Of a DNA stretch of 5,306 bases, positions 1 to 4,872 are shown one piece after another. A program made the position numbers and the translations under genes. Under the pieces are notes generated by a model, which was not told the DNA's origin, did not search any database, and worked only from the letters and a program-made list of their open reading frames with translations. Position 1 is the first letter of the stretch; each line of letters starts with the position of its first letter. This stretch comes from an uncultured Flavihumibacter sp. (GTDB lineage Bacteria; Bacteroidota; Bacteroidia; Chitinophagales; Chitinophagaceae): assembly GCA_946481605.1 (NCBI GenBank), contig CAMLPA010000264.1, forward strand, positions 1 to 5,306. The letters run 5' to 3'.

Positions 1-2
1 CG

Positions 3-89
3 TTTTCAGAAAGCGCACAATGGTTAGAGAACAGCCCGGATGCGGGTTTGATGACGGGGTTGCAGGAAAGGGAGGTTGTTGCAAGCTAG
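3..89 (+). CDS. Possible 3' end of an unidentified gene
   Basis: A plus-strand frame is open from the window edge to a TAG at 87-89 and gives 28 residues ending in LQEREVVAS. Its composition is soluble and helix-like (FSESAQWLENSPDAG, then a Glu-rich end), and its codons resemble those of the confident genes. The piece is too short to show a domain, so I do not assign a function. Indirect support comes from repeat A, which begins about 50 bases downstream in the same orientation; repeats B and C stand in the same relation to the aldo/keto reductase and ruvB genes. A chance open frame of this length at a window edge is quite possible. Confidence 0.35.
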   Translation, partial: FSESAQWLENSPDAGLMTGLQEREVVAS

Positions 90-232
90 GGTTGTGTTCA
101 CGCAATTGATCGAGCTTAGGTCTTCGTATTCAGTGCATATTTTCACGCAAAGAGCGCGAAGAAGCAAAGACGCAAAGCCTTAATTGGATTAATACAGGTT
201 TCAGTACGATAATTTCTTCCCGCAAAGACCCG

Positions 233-257
233 CTGCTTCCTACTTCGCTCCTCGCAG
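233..257 (+). repeat. Mini-hairpin module, 25-base CTGC/GCAG form
   Basis: The arms CTGC (233-236) and GCAG (254-257) enclose TTCCTACTTCGCTCCTC. It has the same length and arms as the module at 3501-3525, with a 7-base longer loop than the 18-base form. It is followed by a second CCTCGCAG (258-265). CCGCT (230-234) and AGCGG (266-270) could extend the fold. Confidence 0.5.
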
Positions 258-324
258 CCTCGCAGAGCGGTTAAGGTTCTGCTTGCGGAAAGGCTCCTCG
301 GAATTAAGTGAGAATTTCTCGCAA

Positions 325-342
325 TTGCTTCGTGCCTCGCAA
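325..342 (+). repeat. Mini-hairpin module, TTGC/GCAA form
   Basis: TTGC-TTCGTGCCTC-GCAA is an 18-base module with 4-base complementary arms and a 10-base loop. It interrupts the repeat A right end exactly where copy B has none (TTTCTCGC then TACGG, minus strand 533-522). CTCGCAA occurs both just before the module (318-324) and at its end (336-342). Confidence 0.55.
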
Positions 343-503
343 CGCTACGACGCAACGGCCTGTTGAATGCTCCAATAACTAGCAGGTATTCAGGATGCTG
401 TTTTCATATACCCATTAATGTTTCCTTTTATATTCCTTTTTTCGGGATAAATAAAAAAGAATTGCTGATAGTGCTTCCACAACAAGAAATTAAATCAACC
501 GCC

Positions 504-634
504 AACGTTGCGCCGTAGCGCCGTAGCGAGAAATAAAAATACACATCTCCAAACTGAAACCGCACCAAACACAAACAACGCTTTGCGTCTTTGCTCCTGC
601 GAGGAACGAAGCAGCGCGCTCTTTGCGTGAAAAA
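504..634 (-). repeat. Intergenic CGCAAAG repeat, copy B
   Basis: Read on the minus strand this is the simplest copy. It starts TTTTCACGCAAAGAGCGCG (633-615), carries one 18-base hairpin module (614-597), and continues with AGCAAAGACGCAAAGC (595-580) and GCGTTGTTTGTGTTTG (581-566, identical to 3334-3349 in copy C). It then has TTTGGAGATG (553-544, also at 3554-3563), and it ends TTTCTCGC (533-526) to GGCGCAACGTT (514-504, shared with C at 3532-3542). GCGCCGTA is tandemly duplicated at 510-525. The copy begins fewer than 10 bases after the aldo/keto reductase stop codon and lies in sense with that gene, so it would form its 3' untranslated region. Confidence 0.75.
597..614 (-). repeat. Mini-hairpin module, 18-base CTGC/GCAG form
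   Basis: On the minus strand this reads CTGCTTCGTTCCTCGCAG, identical over all 18 bases to 3301-3318. It sits between two blocks (615-633 and 580-595) that in copy A are separated by only four bases, which points to insertion or loss of the module as a unit. Confidence 0.6.
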
Positions 635-640
635 CAATAC

Positions 641-1657
641 TCACCGCTTCTCCACCCTATCATAGAACCCTCCGAAATTAGCCATCCGCACCCCATCTTC
701 CTTAAAAAACTCTCCAGGAAAACCCATATCTATCGCACTAACTTTATCGAGCCGATCCAACTGCTCCGGAGAAAGCACTACGTTCAGTACACCCAGGTTC
801 TGTTCCAACTGGTGCAGCTTCGTAGCCCCTGCAATGGGAATACATGAAATACCCTGCTGCATCGTCCAGCGGAGGGCAACATGTGCGGGCTCTACGCCCA
901 ATTCTTCAGCAATGGCCATTACTTCCTGCGTGATGGCGACACTTCTTTCATTCAGGCGTTTGCTTCCTTCTTTGATGCGACCCGGATCACCTTTAAGGTA
1001 TTTACCGGTGAGCGCACCTCCTGCCAATGGTGCCCAGGGCAATAGCGTAAGACCAAAATTTTTCGCCATCGGCAACAACTCTCTTTCAGGTGCACGTTGC
1101 AGTAAGCTGTACTCCACCTGTAAACCCACGAACTTACTCCAGCCCATCAATTCCGCCATGGTGTTGGCCTGTGCGATTACCCAGGCAGGTGTATCACTGA
1201 TACCGATATAATTCACTTTACCCATCCGAACAAGATCGTCCAGACCGCGCATCACTTCATCTACTGGTGTGAGGCTATCCCAGATGTGGAGGTAGAGCAG
1301 GTCGATAAAATCAGTGTTCAGTCGCTTCAAACTGGCATCCACGCTACGCATCATGTTCTTCCGGTTATTGCCGGAGGCATTTACGTTGGTGGTATTGTCG
1401 TAAAGTGAATATTTAGTAGCCACCACAAACTGGTCGCGGTCGCGGGCAATAAATTCGCCGATGATCTTTTCGCTTTCTCCGTTGGTGTAACGGTTGGCTG
1501 TGTCCAGGAAATTCCCACCGGCTTCCGCGAATTTTTCCAGGATGGAGAATGATGCTGCTTTGTCGATGCTCCAGGCTTGTCCGGGACCGAAACCCATAGT
1601 TCCCAGGCACAGTTCAGAAACTTTCAGTCCGGATTTTCCCAATAATTTGTATTGCAT
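641..1657 (-). CDS. Aldo/keto reductase
   Basis: This is an NAD(P)H-dependent oxidoreductase of the aldo/keto reductase superfamily, a soluble TIM barrel that reduces aldehydes or ketones. At 338 residues it is full length. It opens with the family signature YKLLGKSGLKVSELCLGTMGFG. The catalytic tetrad is intact: Asp52 and Tyr57 in FLDTANRY, Lys82 in ATKYS, and His124 in LYLHIWD. GKVNYIGISD (146-155) is the usual mid-barrel strand. IPIAGATKLHQLEQNL (273-288) is the C-terminal cofactor-phosphate loop. The type resembles the bacterial YhdN/IolS-like reductases; the substrate cannot be read from sequence. The ATG at 1657 fits the family N-terminus and has an A/T-rich leader without Shine-Dalgarno sequence, as is normal in Bacteroidota. 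It lies 62 bases after the marR gene on the same strand, with no clear promoter between, so cotranscription and control by that regulator are likely. Confidence 0.95.
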   Translation of the reverse strand: MQYKLLGKSGLKVSELCLGTMGFGPGQAWSIDKAASFSILEKFAEAGGNFLDTANRYTNGESEKIIGEFIARDRDQFVVATKYSLYDNTTNVNASGNNRKNMMRSVDASLKRLNTDFIDLLYLHIWDSLTPVDEVMRGLDDLVRMGKVNYIGISDTPAWVIAQANTMAELMGWSKFVGLQVEYSLLQRAPERELLPMAKNFGLTLLPWAPLAGGALTGKYLKGDPGRIKEGSKRLNERSVAITQEVMAIAEELGVEPAHVALRWTMQQGISCIPIAGATKLHQLEQNLGVLNVVLSPEQLDRLDKVSAIDMGFPGEFFKEDGVRMANFGGFYDRVEKR

Positions 1658-1719
1658 ATTGATATGATTATAATGGAATAACAGTGGAACGGAGGGGTTG
1701 TTCTTCTCCGAATGGAAAA

Positions 1720-2148
1720 CTATTTACCGAGTTCTTCAGAAAGCCGGTTCATGGTACCTGGAAGTTCGCCACAAGCGGCATTGTTCATGGCAATAGCCTG
1801 CCTGTCGTGGAATTGTTGCCGGCATGCTGTCATCAGCGGTAGCATTTTCACCGCTTCTTCCGTGGGAAAAACACTGGTATTCTTGCCCTCATTGGTACGG
1901 GTCACCAGTTTTTTTTCCTCCAGTTTTTCGATGAGCCTGGTAATGGTACTGGGGGTAAGTTGTAATTGCACGCTGAGGTGGTTGGGTTGAACACCTGGCT
2001 TATCCAGCACAAGGAGCAAGAGGTAGGCGTGGCTGGGAGAAAGGCCCACGGGCTTCCAGCATTCCATGGCCAACTTCTCCACTTTCCGCGCCAGGGCGCC
2101 GGAAGCGAAGTACATGCACTCGCAATATTTTGTCTCGGAAACTTTCAT
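1720..2148 (-). CDS. MarR-family transcriptional regulator
   Basis: This 142-residue protein has the size and layout of a MarR dimeric winged-helix repressor. A first dimerisation helix (about 5-30) precedes [13 protein letters not shown] (37-49). The helix-turn-helix follows ([30 protein letters not shown], about residues 55-84, read in two parts), then the wing (about 83-99, [15 protein letters not shown]) and a C-terminal dimerisation helix. The frame stays open upstream to 2286, but that part overlaps ruvB and is not family-like. The ATG at 2148 lies just after a -7 element and gives a normal MarR N-terminus. Cysteines at 9, 11, 30, 109 and 126 are notable; Cys9 and Cys11 lie roughly where OhrR-type members carry their peroxide-sensing cysteine, but the spacing to the following helices differs by about two residues. 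It probably controls its own operon with the aldo/keto reductase. The ligand is unknown. Confidence 0.9.
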   Translation of the reverse strand: MKVSETKYCECMYFASGALARKVEKLAMECWKPVGLSPSHAYLLLLVLDKPGVQPNHLSVQLQLTPSTITRLIEKLEEKKLVTRTNEGKNTSVFPTEEAVKMLPLMTACRQQFHDRQAIAMNNAACGELPGTMNRLSEELGK

Positions 2149-2154
2149 CCAGAT

Positions 2155-2172
2155 GCAAAGATACGTTTTTGC
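2155..2172. promoter_or_regulatory. Candidate MarR operator dyad
   Basis: GCAAA (2155-2159) and TTTGC (2168-2172) form an inverted repeat with an 8-base centre, 18 bases overall, about the span of a MarR dimer site. It covers the marR -7 element and the ruvB -33 element. A second inverted repeat, TTTG-N6-CAAA, lies at 2175-2188. The short arms partly reflect the promoter consensus itself, so this is tentative. Confidence 0.3.
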
Positions 2173-2188
2173 CTTTTGTACATGCAAA
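2156..2188 (-). promoter_or_regulatory. Bacteroidota-type promoter of marR
   Basis: On the minus strand a -7 element TATCTTTG (2163-2156) matches TAnnTTTG. TTTG at 2188-2185 lies 21 bases upstream as a -33 element. Transcription should begin roughly 4-7 bases after the -7 element, leaving only 0-4 bases before the ATG at 2148. Confidence 0.65.
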
Positions 2189-2199
2189 CAGTACCTTTG
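2166..2199 (+). promoter_or_regulatory. Bacteroidota-type promoter of ruvB
   Basis: TACCTTTG (2192-2199) matches the TAnnTTTG -7 consensus, and TTTTTG (2166-2171) lies 20 bases upstream as a -33 element. Only GGGC separates the -7 element from the ruvB ATG at 2204, so the transcript should be leaderless or nearly so. The -33 element lies between the two elements of the divergent marR promoter. Confidence 0.7.
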
Positions 2200-2203
2200 G
2201 GGC

Positions 2204-3232
2204 ATGACATTCAATCCGAATCTCAACAATGGAAGCGGCGGACAGTCTGCAGCAGAACGGGAATTTGAGAACACGATCCGGCCCACGGAACTGGACCAGT
2301 TCTCCGGTCAGCCCCAACTGATTGAGAACATCCGCATTTTCATCCGGGCCGCCAAAATGAGGGGGGAAGCGCTGGACCATATCCTGTTTCACGGTCCTCC
2401 GGGATTGGGTAAAACCACATTGAGCCGCATCGTAGCCAACGAACTGGGCGTAGCCATCAAAGAAACATCAGGACCGGTGATCGAAAAACCAGGCGATCTC
2501 GCCGGACTGCTTACCAGTCTGCAACCCAACGATGTACTTTTCATAGACGAAATCCACCGGCTGAGTACCGTTGTGGAAGAATACCTATATGCCGCCATGG
2601 AAGATTACCGCATCGATATCATGATCGATTCCGGTCCCAGCGCACGCAGTATTCAACTTACCCTCAGTCCTTTTACACTGGTGGGTGCCACCACACGCAG
2701 CGGTTTGCTTACCGCGCCACTGCTTTCTAGGTTCGGCATTAAATCCAGGCTCGAATACTACAATGCTGAGGTATTGCAACGTATTGTAACGCGCTCTGCC
2801 GGTATTCTTCAATCAAAGATCACTTCTGAAGCCGCCAACGAAATTTCCCGCCGGAGCCGCGGCACACCACGTATCGCCAACGGTTTGCTGCGCAGGGTAC
2901 GCGATTTCGCACAGGTGCTGGGCAACGGGGTAATCGACCTCGCCATCGCGCAACACGCGCTGAAAGCATTGAACGTGGATGAACATGGGCTGGATGAAAT
3001 GGATAACCGCATTCTCTCCGCCATCATCGATAAATTCAAGGGTGGTCCTGTTGGCATCACCACCATCGCCACCGCTGTGGGAGAAGAGCCTGGAACTTTG
3101 GAAGAAGTGTATGAGCCTTTTCTGATACAGGAAGGGTTTCTGAAAAGAACGCCAAGGGGAAGGGAAGCAACGCCGAAGGCTTATGAGCATTTGGGGAGAA
3201 CGCCGGGGTCGGCGGCGGGGGTGTTGTTTTGA
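2204..3232 (+). CDS. ruvB: Holliday junction branch migration ATPase RuvB
   Basis: RuvB is the hexameric AAA+ motor that works with RuvA to drive branch migration of Holliday junctions during recombinational repair, before RuvC cleavage. The 342-residue length is normal. Walker A is GPPGLGKT (64-71), Walker B with the DEIH box ends at 118, sensor 1 is GATTR (161-165), the arginine finger is Arg176 in LLSRFG, and sensor 2 is Arg223 in RGTPRIANG. The C-terminal winged helix ends in [21 protein letters not shown] (311-331). The frame is open upstream to 2066, but the family N-terminus ([11 protein letters not shown], 17-27) and the -7 element at 2192-2199 both favour the ATG at 2204. It stands alone, without ruvA or ruvC beside it, which is common in this phylum. 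It is divergent from marR with 55 bases between starts, so binding there could touch both promoters. All key residues are present. Confidence 0.98.
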   Translation: MTFNPNLNNGSGGQSAAEREFENTIRPTELDQFSGQPQLIENIRIFIRAAKMRGEALDHILFHGPPGLGKTTLSRIVANELGVAIKETSGPVIEKPGDLAGLLTSLQPNDVLFIDEIHRLSTVVEEYLYAAMEDYRIDIMIDSGPSARSIQLTLSPFTLVGATTRSGLLTAPLLSRFGIKSRLEYYNAEVLQRIVTRSAGILQSKITSEAANEISRRSRGTPRIANGLLRRVRDFAQVLGNGVIDLAIAQHALKALNVDEHGLDEMDNRILSAIIDKFKGGPVGITTIATAVGEEPGTLEEVYEPFLIQEGFLKRTPRGREATPKAYEHLGRTPGSAAGVLF

Positions 3233-3300
3233 GGAGTATTTTCCGCTGAGACGCCTGTTTAATTTTTTTATGCAATTGCTTCGTTTCCACGCAAAGACGA

Positions 3301-3318
3301 CTGCTTCGTTCCTCGCAG
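3301..3318 (+). repeat. Mini-hairpin module, 18-base CTGC/GCAG form
   Basis: CTGCTTCGTTCCTCGCAG is identical to the minus-strand module at 614-597, nearly 2.7 kb away. Arms CTGC and GCAG enclose the 10-base loop TTCGTTCCTC. Confidence 0.6.
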
Positions 3319-3500
3319 GGGCAAGGACGCAAGGCGTTGTTTGTGTTTGATTTTGATAAATTTCGTTGGCTTTTTTTTCGCAATTGCTTCATGCCTCAGT
3401 GTTTCGCAGCCTTGCAGATATAGCGCGTTGTTCGTGTATGAAATTGTTTCTGATGAATTCGGCTGGCCTTTTCATTTAATTTTTTTCTCGCAACGGCGGA

Positions 3501-3525
3501 CTGCTTCCTGCTTGGTTCCTCGCAG
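3501..3525 (+). repeat. Mini-hairpin module, 25-base CTGC/GCAG form
   Basis: Arms CTGC (3501-3504) and GCAG (3522-3525) enclose TTCCTGCTTGGTTCCTC. The loop differs from that of the 25-base module at 233-257 at only a few positions. It lies inside the right end of repeat C, between CTCGCAACGGCG and GGCGCAACGTT. Confidence 0.5.
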
Positions 3526-3587
3526 TTCGCAGGCGCAACGTTAGACCAAACATTTTGGAGATGCTGATTTTTGGAGTAAGCTTACTT

Positions 3588-3623
3588 AAAATAATAAAAG
3601 ATATTTTTATCCTTTATTATTTT
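3588..3623. promoter_or_regulatory. AT-rich dyad, candidate Rrf2 operator
   Basis: AAAATAATAAAAGATA (3588-3603) and TATCCTTTATTATTTT (3608-3623) pair at 15 of 16 positions around a TTTT centre; the only mismatch is 3599/3612. AAGCTT flanks the dyad on both sides (3578-3583 and 3625-3630), offset by three bases from perfect symmetry. The dyad ends 7 bases before the -7 element and covers the -33 region, which is a repressor position. The inner half-sites AAGATA and TATCCTT resemble the AAGAT/ATCTT ends of NsrR sites, but the spacing is shorter. The stem has almost no GC, so an intrinsic terminator is unlikely. Confidence 0.6.
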
Positions 3624-3630
3624 TAAGCTT

Positions 3631-3638
3631 TATCTTTG
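3631..3638 (+). promoter_or_regulatory. -7 element of the rrf2-globin-cupin operon
   Basis: TATCTTTG matches TAnnTTTG. The -33 position falls in the T-rich centre of the dyad (about 3604-3610) and lacks a clear TTG, fitting a promoter that is regulated or weak. Transcription would start near 3642-3645, leaving a leader of about 26-29 bases before the ATG at 3671. Confidence 0.6.
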
Positions 3639-3670
3639 CTGTGGAAAACGGATTAAACAATTGTACGTGC

Positions 3671-4129
3671 ATGTTTTCGAAAAGTTGTGAATACGCGATC
3701 AGGGCTGTAATCTTCATTGGGCTTCGCTCCGGGAACGGCGCTAAAACTGGTGTAAAAGAGATTGCGGAAGAGATAGATTCACCAGTGCATTTTATCGCTA
3801 AGATCTTGCAGGAACTGGGCAAACAAGGATTGGTGCAGTCTGTTAAGGGGCCCAACGGCGGCTTCTACCTTGATGCGGCAACGATGAAACGTTCCCTGGC
3901 CGATGTGGTGCGCGCCATAGATGGCGATACTGTTTTTTCCGGCTGTGCACTGGGGTTAAAGCAGTGCTCCGAAACTAAGCCCTGCCCTTTGCACAACAGT
4001 TTCAAGGCGCTACGCAACAATTTGAAGGAGATGCTGGAAAACGCTACGCTTGGCGCATTCACCGAACAGTTGGAAGAACGGCTCGTTTTCCTGAGAAGAG
4101 ATGAACCAGCTATAAACAGAAGCCGATGA
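3671..4129 (+). CDS. Rrf2-family Fe-S regulator, NsrR/IscR type
   Basis: This 152-residue protein is an Rrf2-family winged-helix regulator. MFSKSCEYAIRAVIFIGLRS is the usual family start. The helix-turn-helix and wing span about 26-68 (GVKEIAEEIDSPVHFIAKIL, then KGPNGGFYLD). Three cysteines, Cys92, Cys99 and Cys105 (GCALGLKQC, then KPCPLH), form a C-x6-C-x5-C cluster where IscR and NsrR bind their [2Fe-2S] or [4Fe-4S] cluster, so it should sense nitric oxide, oxygen or iron-sulphur status. An extra Cys6 lies in the first helix. A GTG at 3641 would add ten residues, but it falls at or before the expected transcription start, so I chose the ATG at 3671. The gene shares a 4-base ATGA overlap with the globin gene, and the upstream dyad is a likely autoregulatory site. 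NsrR-like function is inferred from the globin neighbour; an IscR-like role is less likely, as no isc or suf genes are here. Confidence 0.93.
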   Translation: MFSKSCEYAIRAVIFIGLRSGNGAKTGVKEIAEEIDSPVHFIAKILQELGKQGLVQSVKGPNGGFYLDAATMKRSLADVVRAIDGDTVFSGCALGLKQCSETKPCPLHNSFKALRNNLKEMLENATLGAFTEQLEERLVFLRRDEPAINRSR

Positions 4130-4512
4130 AACAGATCAGCGACATGGATGATATCCGTTTAATGGTGGATACGTTTTATGGAAAAGTACAACTCGATCCC
4201 TTACTGGGACCAATCTTCAACGGAATACTCCACAACAGGTGGGAACCCCATCTCGAAAAGATGTACCGGTTCTGGCAAACAGTATTGCTGGAAGAACATA
4301 CTTACAACGGCAGTCCTTTCAAACCACATGCACAGTTGTCCGTAGACGCGAAACATTTTGAACACTGGCTCCAGCTCTGGAACGAAACAATCGATACTTA
4401 TTTTGAAGGTCCTAAAGCGGAAGAGGCCAAATGGCGCGGGCATAAGATGGCGGAAATGTTCCTTTCCAAAATAGAATATTACAGAAACAACGCATCTATC
4501 CCACTCCTTTAA
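4126..4512 (+). CDS. Group 3 truncated haemoglobin
   Basis: This 128-residue protein is a single-domain truncated haemoglobin of group 3 (the Campylobacter Ctb type), a cytoplasmic haem protein that binds oxygen and nitric oxide. Recognisable sites are Phe17-Tyr18 (B9-B10), His42 (E7) in the WEPHLEKMYRFW block, Trp50 (E15), the proximal His68 (F8) in PFKPH, and HFEHWLQLW (77-85), which carries the G-helix tryptophans. A distal Tyr/His pocket of this type fits ligand stabilisation; whether the role is nitric oxide detoxification, oxygen handling or sensing cannot be told from sequence. The ATG overlaps the TGA of the Rrf2 gene (ATGA, 4126-4129), so the two are very probably cotranscribed and translationally coupled. 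The operon partner supports a role in nitrosative or low-oxygen stress. Confidence 0.95.
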   Translation: MKQISDMDDIRLMVDTFYGKVQLDPLLGPIFNGILHNRWEPHLEKMYRFWQTVLLEEHTYNGSPFKPHAQLSVDAKHFEHWLQLWNETIDTYFEGPKAEEAKWRGHKMAEMFLSKIEYYRNNASIPLL

Positions 4513-4522
4513 ATACAGTTGT

Positions 4523-4852
4523 ATGCAGCAGGCAGCCATTCTTCAAAACCTTCAGTTCCATCCCGAAAGAGCACTGCTCACTTCATTGATGGAAACACCT
4601 TTTTCCAAAGAGACCAGGATATGCATGAAGGAAAATACTGCACTCAAAAGTCATAAAGCAGCCGCTCCTATTGTTGTTGAAGTAGTGGAAGGAGAAATTA
4701 TTTTTGAAATGGAAAACGAAGTGCTCACCATGCAGAAAGGAATGCTGGTCAGCCTTGCCGCACATGTGATGCATTCGCTGAAAGCGAACCAGGATAGTGT
4801 AATCAGGTTATCCGTTTCGAAGCAGTTGGAACGGCCGGAACCCAAAGGCTGA
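4523..4852 (+). CDS. Small single-domain cupin protein
   Basis: A 109-residue protein with one cupin beta-barrel. LKSHKAAAPIVVEVVEGEIIF (41-61) corresponds to cupin motif 1 and KGMLVSLAAHVMHSLKA (72-88) to motif 2. Motif 1 is reduced: His44 is present, but the second His of HxH is Ala46. The motif 2 proline before His81 is also replaced by Ala. Possible metal ligands are therefore His44, His81 and His84, perhaps with Glu53. This reduced pattern is usual for small cupins of unknown function. There is no signal peptide, so it is cytoplasmic. It starts 10 bases after the globin stop and is the last gene of the operon. The start has no Shine-Dalgarno sequence. The biochemical role is unknown; binding of a metal, haem or a small ligand linked to the globin is possible but unproven. 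Confidence 0.85.
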   Translation: MQQAAILQNLQFHPERALLTSLMETPFSKETRICMKENTALKSHKAAAPIVVEVVEGEIIFEMENEVLTMQKGMLVSLAAHVMHSLKANQDSVIRLSVSKQLERPEPKG

Positions 4853-4870
4853 GCCCGGCCGCTAAAGCCT
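4846..4870. terminator. Weak candidate bidirectional terminator
   Basis: AGGCT (4846-4850) and AGCCT (4866-4870) can pair across a GC-rich loop (GAGCCCGGCCGCTAA) exactly between the convergent ends of the cupin gene and the GH97 gene. On the plus strand GTTTATCTTATT follows. The stem is only five pairs and the T-run is poor, so the support is mainly position. Confidence 0.3.
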
Positions 4871-4872
4871 GT

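Larger units (their letters stand above)
140..358 (+). repeat. Intergenic CGCAAAG repeat, copy A
   Basis: The left end, TTTTCACGCAAAGAGCGCG (140-158), matches copy B on the minus strand (633-615) exactly. After a 4-base spacer, AGCAAAGACGCAAAGC (163-178) matches copy B (595-580) exactly. GGTTTCAGT near 198-206 is also shared with B. The right end is a TTTCTCGC start (315-322) and a CTACGACGCAACGG end (345-358), like the right ends of B and C. Two hairpin modules interrupt the copy: a 25-base form at 233-257 and an 18-base form at 325-342. CCTCGCAG is tandemly duplicated at 250-265. The copy is longer than B and may be composite. I see no coding capacity and no clear terminal inverted repeats. 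Confidence 0.7.
90..640. other. Non-coding region with two repeat copies
   Basis: I see no convincing gene here. Open frames on the minus strand (143-355, 428-637 and 490-696) run through repeat sequence and give Arg/Cys/Ser-rich, low-complexity proteins. Repeat copy A (about 140-358, plus orientation) and copy B (about 504-634, minus orientation) fill most of it. Between them, 360-503 is AT-rich and unremarkable, apart from a weak T-run/A-run inverted repeat at 433-461 (TTCCTTTTTT against AAAAAAGAA). That inverted repeat lacks a GC stem and is not a convincing terminator. Confidence 0.6.
3264..3542 (+). repeat. Intergenic CGCAAAG repeat, composite copy C
   Basis: Copy C is in the same orientation as ruvB and begins about 30 bases after its stop codon. 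It looks like two diverged units in tandem. Unit 1 runs CACGCAAAGACG, hairpin module (3301-3318), GCGTTGTTTGTGTTTG (3334-3349), TGATAAATTTCGTTGGC and a T-run ending in TCGCAA (3379-3383). Unit 2 repeats that order in degenerate form: GCGTTGTTCGTGTATGA (from 3424), TGATGAATTCGGCTGGC, and a T-run ending in CTCGCAA (to 3493). It ends GGCGCAACGTT (3532-3542), identical to the end of copy B. Hairpin modules or their remnants lie at 3276-3294, 3301-3318, 3384-3397 and 3501-3525. Confidence 0.7.
3233..3670. other. Non-coding region with repeat C and the rrf2 promoter
   Basis: No gene is supported between ruvB and the Rrf2 regulator; the open frames 3057-3392 (minus) and 3341-3544 (plus) are repeat-derived shadows. 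The stretch contains composite repeat C (about 3264-3542), a fragment shared with repeat B (TTTGGAGATG, 3554-3563), a small CCAAA/TTTGG hairpin at 3546-3557, the large AT-rich dyad, and the -7 element of the next operon. I see no GC-rich intrinsic terminator after ruvB. Confidence 0.6.

Noticed and set aside
35..46. CCCG-GATG-CGGG hairpin as a terminator
   Set aside because: It has a 4-pair stem inside the possible coding end, more than 40 bases before the stop, and no real T-run follows.
143..696. Minus-strand open frames at 143-355, 428-637 and 490-696
   Set aside because: They run through the CGCAAAG repeats; the Arg/Cys/Ser-rich translations arise from repeat sequence and resemble no protein family.
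2066..2203. Upstream extension of the ruvB frame to 2066
   Set aside because: It is antisense to the marR coding sequence, includes the ruvB promoter, and does not match the RuvB N-terminus.
2149..2286. Upstream extension of the MarR frame to 2286
   Set aside because: It overlaps the ruvB N-terminus and the divergent promoters, and the added residues are not MarR-like. The ATG at 2148 follows a -7 element.
233..3525. CRISPR array made of the recurring 18-25 base modules
   Set aside because: The modules are scattered, on both strands, irregularly spaced, lie inside larger repeats, and have no uniform spacers or cas genes.
3578..3630. AT-rich dyad as an intrinsic terminator of ruvB
   Set aside because: The stem has almost no GC, lies about 350 bases after ruvB, and sits directly at the next promoter, so an operator fits better.
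3641..3670. GTG at 3641 as start of the Rrf2 regulator
   Set aside because: It begins two bases after the -7 element, at or before the expected transcription start. The family N-terminus begins at the ATG at 3671.
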